Source of the DNA: Thalassospira indica
GTDB lineage: Bacteria > Pseudomonadota > Alphaproteobacteria > Rhodospirillales > Thalassospiraceae
Direction of reading: 5' to 3'
Assembly (NCBI RefSeq): GCF_003403095.1
Contig: NZ_CP031555.1
Coordinates: 558,001-622,000 of the forward strand
DNA: 64,000 bases
This document shows, piece after piece, positions 9,755 through 17,963 of this stretch. A program made the translations under genes and the position numbers. Every line of letters starts with the position of its first letter. The first letter of the stretch is position 1. The notes under the pieces were generated by a model. It was not told the origin of the DNA, did not search any database, and saw only the letters and a program-made list of their open reading frames with translations.

Positions 9755-10393
9755 TCAGGCGTTTTTGGCTTGCTCGCGCATCGCCAGAAACGCCGTTGTA
9801 TTAAGGTCTATCGGGCCTTTCCATGTGCCAGCCTGTTTCGGTGACGGTGCGTTCCAGTCAATTTCCGGATGTTGTGGAATGTTTTCGACTGATGGCCAGC
9901 GTTCCCCGCCAAACAGCGCTTCACGGTAGTCGCCAACCGTGCCCATTGTACCTGCAGCGCCTTCCCTGACTTCCAGGCGGTTGCCATATTTGCTTTTGAG
10001 CTCGAACTCAATGCGGTTTTCTACATATTCGTTCAGCTCATCGCCACTCAGCCCGCGCTGTTCACCGTCATTTTTGGCAAGCCTGTACTCAAAGCCGTAA
10101 TCCATGCCGTTCGAAACATTGGTGTTTTCGGTGCCAAAAACGGCGGTGAGTTCCCCATCCAGATAATAGGCACGGGTTACCTGTGCATCGCTGTTGTCAT
10201 CAAGCTAGTTCGAAAGGTTGTTTTCCGCATTCTTTCGGATTTCCTTGAACTCTGCCTGACGGGAAAGCATGCGTTCTTTCCATTCCTCGGCACTATATTC
10301 GGTGGTGTATTCACCGGTTTTCATGTCAATCGGCCGATTGAGCAGCAGCATCTGCGCCCCAACCAATGAAAATTGTCCCTGAATGTTGACCAT
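9755..10393 (-). pseudogene. Unknown protein gene interrupted by an in-frame TAG
   Basis: Two same-frame open segments (10393-10208 and 10204-9755) are separated only by an amber codon at 10207-10205. The ATG at 10393 is preceded by AGGAGA at good spacing. Read through, the product would be about 212 residues: a 62-residue N-terminal part (VNIQGQFSLVGAQMLL, charged EEWKERML helix) and a 149-residue C-terminal part rich in Asp, Glu, Gly and Tyr (ELTAVFGTENTNV, YGFEYRLAK, FGGERWPSVENIP). Both segments have the codon character of the neighbours, so they were recently one gene. I do not recognise the family. Either the gene is newly broken, the base is a sequencing error, or the amber is read through. 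An internal ATG at 10105 could start a shorter product. Confidence 0.7.
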
Positions 10394-10688
10394 TGCGATA
10401 TCTCCTGCTGTGACGGTTGGGAAAACAAGCAATATCAGTGCCACTCATGCGTGTAGCGCGGGAATCCTTTGATATCTTTGGTGCCTGTTCTGTGATGTTG
10501 GTCACGTGGGCAAACAAGGACGCAATTATTCCGTGAAGTCAGATGGTTAGAGGGAACAAACTGCCTACACCAAACGGGAGATGGCCTATACTATTGTGGA
10601 AAGACCGGTTCATAATTGCCGGGTGCTTGCCAACGCAAAACCACGCCCTATCTTTCGCAAAGACTGTTAGCCAAAAAGGTATTCGAGG

Positions 10689-11702
10689 ATGAATTACATC
10701 CGTACAGGTTTGTTACTCGCCGGGTTGACCGCGCTGTTTGGCGCGGTTGGCATGATGATTGGCGGGCAACAGGGCATGATCATTGCGCTGCTGTTTGCAG
10801 CCGCGATGAATGTGTTTGCCTATTGGAATTCCGATGCCATGTTGCTGCGCATGCGCAGTGCACGCCAGGTGGATGACAAAACCGCACCTGAACTGGTTGG
10901 CATGGTGCAGGGGCTGGCGCGCAATGCCGATCTGCCGATGCCCAAGGTCTATGTGATTGAAAATCCCCAACCCAACGCCTTTGCCACCGGACGCAATCCG
11001 GAAAATGCGGCGGTGGCCGCGACGACGGGGCTGCTCAAGCTGCTGGATCGCAATGAAATCGCGGGCGTCATGGCCCATGAACTGGCGCACGTGAAAAACC
11101 GTGACACCCTGACCATGACGATCACGGCGACCATCGCCGGTGCCATTTCGGCCCTTGCAAACTTTGCGATGTTTGCCGGAATGTTTGGCGGGGGACGCAG
11201 CGACAACAACAATCCGCTGGGCGGGATCGGCATGATCCTGATTGCCATCTTGGCCCCAATGGGGGCGATGATCGTGCAGATGGCGATTTCACGCACCCGC
11301 GAATACGAGGCCGACAAGATCGGGGCCGAAATCTGTGGTCATCCCATGTGGCTGGCCAGTGCGCTGAACAAGCTTGATAAGGGCGTGCATGCTGTGCCGA
11401 ACATGGATGCTGAACGCAACCCGGCAACGGCGCACATGTATATCGCCAATCCCTTGTCGGGAAAGGGCGTTGATAGCCTGTTTTCAACCCATCCCAACAT
11501 GGCCAATCGAATTGCACGTCTCAAGGCCATGACCCGTCCGTCGGGCGGAAATGCGCAGGGATCACAACGCGGGCCGATCCGCCAGCCTGCACATGTTGCA
11601 AAGCCAGGAAGATCTGCGGGGCCATGGGCACGTAAATCACAGACCCCTGTTGCGAAAGGTCGTTCTGCGTCGCGACAGCGCAAGCGTCCGTGGGAATCCT
11701 GA
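10689..11702 (+). CDS. htpX: M48 family zinc metalloprotease HtpX
   Basis: Membrane-bound protease that degrades damaged or misassembled inner-membrane proteins and overlaps in function with FtsH. Two hydrophobic helices form the N-terminus ([19 protein letters not shown], then [16 protein letters not shown]). The zinc site is visible as [13 protein letters not shown] (HExxH, about residue 131). The third ligand is the glutamate in [13 protein letters not shown] after two further membrane segments. The sequence is 337 residues, longer than E. coli HtpX because of a basic, Pro/Ser-rich C-terminal tail of about 50 residues. The gene stands alone, with its own upstream region of about 300 bases. 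Confidence 0.95.
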   Translation: MNYIRTGLLLAGLTALFGAVGMMIGGQQGMIIALLFAAAMNVFAYWNSDAMLLRMRSARQVDDKTAPELVGMVQGLARNADLPMPKVYVIENPQPNAFATGRNPENAAVAATTGLLKLLDRNEIAGVMAHELAHVKNRDTLTMTITATIAGAISALANFAMFAGMFGGGRSDNNNPLGGIGMILIAILAPMGAMIVQMAISRTREYEADKIGAEICGHPMWLASALNKLDKGVHAVPNMDAERNPATAHMYIANPLSGKGVDSLFSTHPNMANRIARLKAMTRPSGGNAQGSQRGPIRQPAHVAKPGRSAGPWARKSQTPVAKGRSASRQRKRPWES

Positions 11703-11894
11703 ATTCGTCAAAAATCTGTGTGGTTGGATGGTCTGCTCACCTATTTTGGGGGCGGGTATCCTATTCTTGGGTATGAGGTATATTCCCACGCGCAGGATTG
11801 ACCATCCTGATTTGTAAGAGGAAAATGATCCGACAAAAGTCTTAAGGCCCCTGTTATCCAGGCTCTGAACTGCAGGGGACGGATAAGGACAAGA

Positions 11895-13514
11895 ATGGCT
11901 GGTTTCTGGTCAATAGTTGGCCTCGTGTTCAAATCCTTGATCACGGGCTCTGACACTGTCGATGACATGGGGGATGGCGCCGGGGATGATCTGGCGGCCG
12001 ATGATGTTCTGTGCCGATATGGCATTGCCCGTTTCACCGCTGCTGATACCAATGCCCATATTGGCGCCGATTCTGCCGATAACGTTTCCGAACTTGTAAG
12101 CGCTGCCTTGAAATCTGTTCCGGAAACCAGCGGGATCAGGATCGATCAGTTCTTTTCACCAAATCCCGATGCTGCCGATCTGTTCCAAGCCATCCGAGAA
12201 GCCCAGTTGGGGGTTCTCAACGTCGCACATCGCAAGGATTCCGATACGGTTTTCTGGGGCCGTGAGGATCCCGGCAACGGCTATGTCGATTTGCATATGG
12301 TCAGTGACGCACTGACATCGTCGCTTTATGACCTGATGTTGCCCCAGACCTACAGTTTCCGCCAGCCCAGCCATGCTGATGTTTCCGAGGCGCTGCGTGT
12401 CCTTTTGAATGCTCAGCTTGTGCTGAAATCACGTGGTGGCGAACAGCGTGCCCTTCAGATTGCGCGATTGGCAGCCATTCTTGAAGACCTGCAGGACCGC
12501 GTGCTTGGAGGTGATACCTTTTCACAGGCGGGTGCCGGGGTGGCCCTTGCCTATGGATTTGGGGCATTCGTCCTTTCGGAAACCGGGGATCGTTCCTATT
12601 GCGCGACGGCGCTGCGCGTTATGGAGCCCCATATCCGCCAGATGGTCAGCGATATCGCTGATAAACCGACGGCAGCAGCCGGCAAAACCAAAACCGCAGC
12701 GCCGAGCGGACTTAAGGGCGAGGCGCTCGATGGAAATGATCAGGGCGGGCAGGAAAACCAGCTGTCCGATCTTCTCGACCGGATTAGTGATTTCTCCAAG
12801 GTAGACCCGCGCACCACAGCAGCACTCGCCCTTTACGGGTCGCTTGTGAACTGGTCCTTGGTCGCCAATCTTAAAACGCGCTCCGGGGCTCTTGCGGTTG
12901 CGATTTGGCGCATGTTGGAGCGCCGCATCGAACTCTCCATGGGATCGCCGGTGGATCGGGCCCTTTCGATCTGCAAACTTGGCGAGGCCATGGTGCTTAC
13001 CGGCAAGGATAAGGAAGATGCCAGCCTTGTCGACAAGGGGGCTGGCCATTACCGACGGGCGCTTGGCATGATCAATGCCCGCGTGCACGGTCCGCTATAT
13101 GCAACAATCGCCTATGGTTTGGCCGAGGCGATTGTGTCGTCTGCGACCATCCGTGATGTTACCATCCCCGATACCCAGGTTGTTCCGGTCTTTCAGGCAG
13201 CGCTCAAGGTCTGCACGCGTCGCGATCATCCCTATATCTGGGGCCGCATCATGTTTGCACTCGCGACCGTCTATCTGACCAATGGCAACCTGCATAAGGA
13301 TATCGAAATGCTCACCCATGCGCGGATGAGCTACTCTCAGTCTTACGAGGCATTCACCGAAGCCGGCGCCAAGGGCGCGGCACGTACTGCTTCTGGCGGC
13401 TATACCCGATCAGAAAACTTTCTTTCCCAACTTGGCCATCGCAAGGCGGTGATGGATGCCACGGGTGGAAATGGTAATGCGGCGACAGACAAGGACACCG
13501 CTGACGCCTCCTGA
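11895..13514 (+). CDS. Uncharacterised 539-residue protein, partly TPR-like
   Basis: I do not recognise this family. The N-terminus (AGFWSIVGLVFKSLITGSDTV) is mildly hydrophobic but has no convincing signal cleavage site. Residues about 20-60 are acidic. The C-terminal half (about 300-500) is a run of amphipathic alpha helices with Ala/Leu/Tyr spacing resembling degenerate tetratricopeptide repeats (for example GHYRRALGMINARVHGPLYATIAYGLAEAIV in pieces). A linker of Ala/Lys/Thr (about 255-290) separates the halves. The end is Gly/Asp/Ala rich. It is monocistronic, with a terminator shared with the convergent Bax-inhibitor gene. A scaffold or protein-interaction role is only a guess from the repeats. 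Confidence 0.8.
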   Translation: MAGFWSIVGLVFKSLITGSDTVDDMGDGAGDDLAADDVLCRYGIARFTAADTNAHIGADSADNVSELVSAALKSVPETSGIRIDQFFSPNPDAADLFQAIREAQLGVLNVAHRKDSDTVFWGREDPGNGYVDLHMVSDALTSSLYDLMLPQTYSFRQPSHADVSEALRVLLNAQLVLKSRGGEQRALQIARLAAILEDLQDRVLGGDTFSQAGAGVALAYGFGAFVLSETGDRSYCATALRVMEPHIRQMVSDIADKPTAAAGKTKTAAPSGLKGEALDGNDQGGQENQLSDLLDRISDFSKVDPRTTAALALYGSLVNWSLVANLKTRSGALAVAIWRMLERRIELSMGSPVDRALSICKLGEAMVLTGKDKEDASLVDKGAGHYRRALGMINARVHGPLYATIAYGLAEAIVSSATIRDVTIPDTQVVPVFQAALKVCTRRDHPYIWGRIMFALATVYLTNGNLHKDIEMLTHARMSYSQSYEAFTEAGAKGAARTASGGYTRSENFLSQLGHRKAVMDATGGNGNAATDKDTADAS

Positions 13515-13540
13515 TTTTTGCCTGCCGTTTTGCCCGGACA

Positions 13541-13577
13541 AAAAGAAACCCCCGCAGCAGGTGCTGCGGGGGTTTTG
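13541..13577. terminator. Bidirectional terminator between convergent genes
   Basis: 14-bp perfect stem AAACCCCCGCAGCA / TGCTGCGGGGGTTT with a 2-nt loop, an A-rich flank on the left and TTTT on the right. It can end the 539-aa gene on the plus strand and the Bax-inhibitor gene on the minus strand. Confidence 0.92.
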
Positions 13578-13598
13578 ACTGCGTATGCCGTGTGACTT

Positions 13599-14318
13599 CT
13601 ATTCGCGATTGCCAAAGAAGTGCAGCAGCATGATGAACAGGTTTACGAAATCAAGATACAGACGCAGCGCACCGAACAGGGCTTTTTTGCCTGCCGTGGT
13701 TGCATCATCGTGCTCGTGGTATTCTTCCTTGATTTTCTGGGTGTCATAGGCGGTAAGACCCGTGAAGATCAGAACACCAGCCGCCGAAATGACGAACTGC
13801 AGCATCGTGCTGGCAAGGAAGATGTTCACCACCATTGCGATGATGATACCGATCAGGCCCATGAACAGGAAGCTGCCCCAGCCCGACAGATCTTTCTTGG
13901 TGGTATAGCCAAACAGGCTCATCGCACCAAAGGTACCCGCGGTGATGAAGAACGTGCGCGCGATCGACTCACCGGTATAAACCAGGAAGATCGACGCCAG
14001 GGACAGACCCATCAGGCCGGCATAGATCCAGAATGTCGCCTGTGCGGCACCAAAGCTCATCTTGTGGATGCGCGCGCTCAGGAAGAACACAAGCCCAATC
14101 GGGGCCAGCATGACAATCCAGTGCAGTCCGGTGCCGAAAATAGCCTGCATCAGGGTCGGGCTGGTCGACACAGCCATTGCCACGATACCGGTCAGGGCAA
14201 GTGCGGATGCCATGTAGTTATAGACACGCAGCATATAGGCGCGGAGACCTTCATCGATCTCGGCCGCCGACCGGCCAACCGAGACGTCATAGCCGCGTTG
14301 ACGCGTTTCAAAAGCCAT
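13599..14318 (-). CDS. Bax inhibitor-1/YccA family membrane protein
   Basis: A 239-residue polytopic inner-membrane protein of the BI-1 (TMBIM) superfamily. Bacterial members such as YccA modulate FtsH, and others conduct calcium. About seven hydrophobic segments are visible, including MASALALTGIVAMAVS, HWIVMLAPIGLVFFLSA, and FWIYAGLMGLSLASIFLVYTG in parts. The family's aspartate-rich end (LTAYDTQKIKEEY) and the polar FVNLFIMLLHFFGNRE tail follow. The ATG at 14318 has GAGGG upstream and begins AFETRQRGYDV, typical for alphaproteobacterial members. The upstream in-frame codon at 14354 lacks a site. It stands alone on the minus strand. Confidence 0.93.
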   Translation of the reverse strand: MAFETRQRGYDVSVGRSAAEIDEGLRAYMLRVYNYMASALALTGIVAMAVSTSPTLMQAIFGTGLHWIVMLAPIGLVFFLSARIHKMSFGAAQATFWIYAGLMGLSLASIFLVYTGESIARTFFITAGTFGAMSLFGYTTKKDLSGWGSFLFMGLIGIIIAMVVNIFLASTMLQFVISAAGVLIFTGLTAYDTQKIKEEYHEHDDATTAGKKALFGALRLYLDFVNLFIMLLHFFGNRE

Positions 14319-14577
14319 TGAAATCCCTCTTTGATCCAATTGTGAGCAGAACATAGTTATACAATTCTGCGATGATCAAAATATGGCAGGATTTCCGGGA
14401 AAAGCAACGGTTTGACAGATTGTCCTGCGCTGGGCCGCCGTCAGATGTGAACTTGTTCACCCTTGATATGACGCTATCGTGAAATCGTCCGATGACGACA
14501 GGTTATGTAAACCGGTCTATGATGGTGCCACTGCGGGACTCGCAAAGCTTTGTTTAAACGCATACAGGTCCGGCCCA

Positions 14578-16131
14578 ATGTCACGTCCAACCATATCCAA
14601 TATATCGCTTTCAGACCCGTTCCGGTTTCGGGTTTTTGGGCGTGGGTTGGCTATAGGCGGGTTGATCGTGGGCTGTCTGTTTGCCGCAAGCTCTTTTGGC
14701 GCTTCGGTCGGGCAGGCCCAAAATGCCAGCCTTCAACGCGCCCCGGGTGATGGTGACATTCCGGTCTTTACCGATGCCTATGACGGATCGGAATTCTGTG
14801 CGGATGGCAGCAGTGATGCGCCTTGCGCCATCGCCCCGGTCGATGTCCCGGAATTTGATGCCAGCTTCGTCTACCGTTTTCTCGCCTATCACGCACAACG
14901 CCCGTTCGATCGGTTTTCCTGGCAGGCCTTCACATCGCTGATGGACCCGCTGCATCGCCCGAACCAGCCCGCACGTTGGGAAACCTTTCCGACAAAGCGC
15001 GATCTGTTTGCCGAGGTCACTTATCCCAACCCGGCCTGCGGCAAGGATCTGCCAGACGGACATTTGTTGCTGGCAAGCTATCTGCAATCGACCGGGGATA
15101 TCCTGATCGATCAGACCGGCAACTTCGTTTTGTTTGAAACGCGCATCAATCCGGTCGCCGCAGACTATATCACCGCCAATAATCTGCAAACGCGCTCCGG
15201 CCGGGCGGCTTTTGCACAATCCGGGCAGGCCATTGATTTCCCGACCGGCCATTTGCAGGCCGATCTGGCCAAGGTGGTGAGTGCGGTTTCGACCAAGGCT
15301 GCTGCTGCCAATGATCCTGCGAACAACGCAATATCCGACGTCGGCCCCATTATCCCGGTCGCTGCCCCCGGCGTGATGGGGGCGCAATTGCTGAAATTTG
15401 CATGGCGCATTTTGCCAACCGACGATGCAACGCAGAATAGCCGTTACTTAACCCGCCCCGCCCGGATATCGCTTTCCGGTGATCAGACGCTTGATGGTCG
15501 GGCGAAATGCCTTGATGTCACGGTCGGGCTGGTTGGCATGCATCTTGTGCAACGGGTTGCCAGTGGCAATGGGGATCGCTGGATCTGGTCGAGTTTCGAA
15601 CATATCGACAATGTCCCTATGGCGGCCAATGCGCGACGTCCCAACAGCATCATTACCAAGGAACCGTTTGAAAACGGGTGTCTGGCGCCAGGTGCGGTGG
15701 ATCAGCAATATGCTTTTTATGGTGGGTTGGGGGCTTCAGGCGATCCTGCCAATCAGCCGATCTCTGGAACCCTGAAATGGGCCGATCACACGCCCTATGC
15801 CCGCCTGTCATCCGGGGGGCGGGCCACATCGCCCGATATCGTGCGATGCTGGCGGCTGTTTTCCGGCACGGCAGAAAGCAACTTTGTCTGGCAGGGCAGG
15901 CTGTCGGGTAGCGTTCTTGCAAACTACATGCTGCTTGGCACGCAATGGATCGGCAATCCGGGCGGGGCGCCTTTTGGTGTTGGTGAAGTGCCGCGCTTTC
16001 TGACCAACAGCACGCTTGAAAGCTTCATGCAGGATCAGTCGGACGCCACCTGCCTTGGCTGTCATGCAAGGGCAACCAGTGATGCCGGGCAAATTGCCAA
16101 CTTTACCTTCCTGCTGGATCCGGGCAGCTAG
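14578..16131 (+). CDS. Secreted protein with a single C-terminal haem-binding CxxCH motif
   Basis: 517 residues if started at 14578. This begins a basic stretch then a hydrophobic signal segment (GLAIGGLIVGCLFAASSFGASVGQAQ), probably cleaved near AQA, so the product is periplasmic. Most of the protein (about 60-490) has no motif I recognise, but it contains well spaced Trp/Phe residues and NP/GP turns typical of a folded enzyme domain. Near the end sits DATCLGCHARATSD, a CxxCH for covalent haem c attachment. The downstream Met needed as axial ligand is not obvious. It may act as a c-type cytochrome-linked oxidase or reductase. An alternative upstream start is 14479. No neighbour suggests a pathway. 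Confidence 0.75.
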   Translation: MSRPTISNISLSDPFRFRVFGRGLAIGGLIVGCLFAASSFGASVGQAQNASLQRAPGDGDIPVFTDAYDGSEFCADGSSDAPCAIAPVDVPEFDASFVYRFLAYHAQRPFDRFSWQAFTSLMDPLHRPNQPARWETFPTKRDLFAEVTYPNPACGKDLPDGHLLLASYLQSTGDILIDQTGNFVLFETRINPVAADYITANNLQTRSGRAAFAQSGQAIDFPTGHLQADLAKVVSAVSTKAAAANDPANNAISDVGPIIPVAAPGVMGAQLLKFAWRILPTDDATQNSRYLTRPARISLSGDQTLDGRAKCLDVTVGLVGMHLVQRVASGNGDRWIWSSFEHIDNVPMAANARRPNSIITKEPFENGCLAPGAVDQQYAFYGGLGASGDPANQPISGTLKWADHTPYARLSSGGRATSPDIVRCWRLFSGTAESNFVWQGRLSGSVLANYMLLGTQWIGNPGGAPFGVGEVPRFLTNSTLESFMQDQSDATCLGCHARATSDAGQIANFTFLLDPGS

Positions 16132-16239
16132 GGTCAGGAACAGAGAAACCTTCCAATTTCGGACGATTGCAACTAGCATGCCTTGCAACATTTGCCGCAG
16201 CCAAAAAAACAAGAACAGCGGCGAATACAGGGAGGAAAT

Positions 16240-17856
16240 ATGCTGGGCAGTCGTTCTGACTATGCTTCGGTGCGTTCTCGATTTGCCTGGAACGTACCAA
16301 CCCACTTTAATATCGGCGTCGATGTTTGCGACAAATGGGCGGATGATCCGGATCGTCTGGCCCTGATGCATCGCAGGCGCGATGGCACGCGCCGTGATTA
16401 CACATTTTCACAGATCAAACGCCTGTCGAACCGCTTTGCCAATGTCATGCGCCGTCATGGCATACGGCGCGGCGACCGGGTGGGGATCTTGTTGCCACAA
16501 AGCCCGGAAACGGCAATTGCCCATGTCGCGACCTATAAAATGGGTGGTATTGCCGTGCCGCTCTTTACCCTGTTTGGGGTGGATGCGCTGGAATACCGTC
16601 TGGGCAACTGTGCGGCCAAGGCTTTGGTGACCAACAAGGAAGGTGCCGCCAAGATCGCTGAAATCCGTGATCTGTTGCCGGCCCTTGAATATGTCTATGT
16701 GATTGATGGTGCGCCGGACGGCTGTTTTGATTTCAAGGCCCTGTCATCCGAGGCCAGTGACGAATTTGAACCGGTTAACACCCGGGCCGATGAACCGGCC
16801 CTGATCATTTACACATCCGGAACCACTGGCCAGCCAAAAGGGGCCTTGCATGCGCACCGCGTGTTGCTTGGCCATTTGCCCGGTGTCGAAATGTCACATG
16901 ATTTCTTCCCGGAAGAAGGCGACGTCATGTGGACCCCGGCCGACTGGGCTTGGATTGGCGGGCTTCTGGATGTGCTGTTGCCGGCCTGGCATCACGGGGT
17001 GCCCGTTGTCGCCCACCGGTTTGAAAAATTCACACCCGAAGATGCCTTTCGCCTGATGGCTGAATATGGCGTGCGCAATACCTTCCTGCCGCCAACGGCG
17101 CTAAAGATGATGCGGGCCGCCGGTGATGAAATGGCGCAAAGATTCAATTTCAAATTGCGCTCTATCGCAAGCGGTGGTGAAACATTGGGTGCGGAACTGC
17201 TTGATTGGGGGCGTCGGGTGTTTGATGTCACCATCAACGAGTTTTACGGCCAGACCGAATGCAATATGGTGGTCAGTTCCTGTCAGTCGATCATGGACCC
17301 CAAACCCGGTGTGATGGGCCGTCCCGTGCCCGGTCATGACGTTGCAGTGATTGATCTGGGTGGCAAGGTGCTTGAGCCCGGTGAAATGGGCCGCATTGCC
17401 GTGCGCGCGCCCGACCCGGTGATGTTCCTTGAATATTGGCGCAATCCCGAAGCCACCCGCGACAAGTTTGTCGGTGAATGGCTTTTGACCGGCGATATGG
17501 GCTGCATTGATCAGGATGGCTATATCCGCTTTGTCGGGCGTGATGATGATGTCATCAGCTCGGCAGGCTATCGTATCGGCCCGGGCGAGATCGAAGACTG
17601 CCTGATCGCCCATCCTGCTGTGCGCATGGCCGGTGTGATCGGCAAGCCCGATGAACAGCGCGGCCAGATCGTAAAGGCCTTTGTCGTGCTGGCCGATGGT
17701 TTTGCCCAAAGCCCGGCGCTTGAAAGCGAAATCAAGGATTTCGTGAAAACCCGTCTGGCCGCACACGAATACCCGCGCGAGATCGCCTTCCTTGATCAGT
17801 TGCCAATGACAACCACCGGCAAGGTCGTCAGGCGGGCACTGCGCGACATCGCCTGA
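16240..17856 (+). CDS. AMP-dependent acyl-CoA synthetase (acetyl/medium-chain type)
   Basis: Activates a carboxylic acid to its CoA thioester through an acyl-AMP intermediate. The ATG at 16240 has GGGAGGAAAT immediately upstream and gives 538 residues. The P-loop-like AMP-binding signature IIYTSGTTGQPKGALHAH is near residue 185. The GGETLGAE and NEFYGQTECNMVVSS motifs (A5) follow, then LLTGDMGCIDQDGYIRFVGRDDDVISSAGYRIGP (A7/A8 region, given here in part) and the catalytic lysine in TTTGKVVRRALRD at the end. The overall pattern, including GQTECN and RPVPGH, resembles acetyl-CoA synthetase-like or medium-chain acyl-CoA ligases. Acyl chain length is not determinable here. The gene is monocistronic and convergent with ybbP. 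Confidence 0.92.
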   Translation: MLGSRSDYASVRSRFAWNVPTHFNIGVDVCDKWADDPDRLALMHRRRDGTRRDYTFSQIKRLSNRFANVMRRHGIRRGDRVGILLPQSPETAIAHVATYKMGGIAVPLFTLFGVDALEYRLGNCAAKALVTNKEGAAKIAEIRDLLPALEYVYVIDGAPDGCFDFKALSSEASDEFEPVNTRADEPALIIYTSGTTGQPKGALHAHRVLLGHLPGVEMSHDFFPEEGDVMWTPADWAWIGGLLDVLLPAWHHGVPVVAHRFEKFTPEDAFRLMAEYGVRNTFLPPTALKMMRAAGDEMAQRFNFKLRSIASGGETLGAELLDWGRRVFDVTINEFYGQTECNMVVSSCQSIMDPKPGVMGRPVPGHDVAVIDLGGKVLEPGEMGRIAVRAPDPVMFLEYWRNPEATRDKFVGEWLLTGDMGCIDQDGYIRFVGRDDDVISSAGYRIGPGEIEDCLIAHPAVRMAGVIGKPDEQRGQIVKAFVVLADGFAQSPALESEIKDFVKTRLAAHEYPREIAFLDQLPMTTTGKVVRRALRDIA

Positions 17857-17906
17857 TCCTCAATCAGTCAATTCAGATCGTTTTCGAAACGGTTTTCGCA
17901 AAAATC

Positions 17907-17940
17907 AAGGCCGGGTCCATCAGGATCCGGCCTTGTCTGT
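17907..17940. terminator. Terminator-like hairpin between convergent genes
   Basis: 12-bp stem AAGGCCGGGTCC / GGATCCGGCCTT (one G-T wobble) around a 4-nt loop, followed by TGTCTGTTTC on the plus strand and preceded by an A-rich stretch. It is suited to ending both the synthetase gene and ybbP. Confidence 0.75.
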
Positions 17941-17963
17941 TTCAAGTTTTGGCAGTTGTGGGC

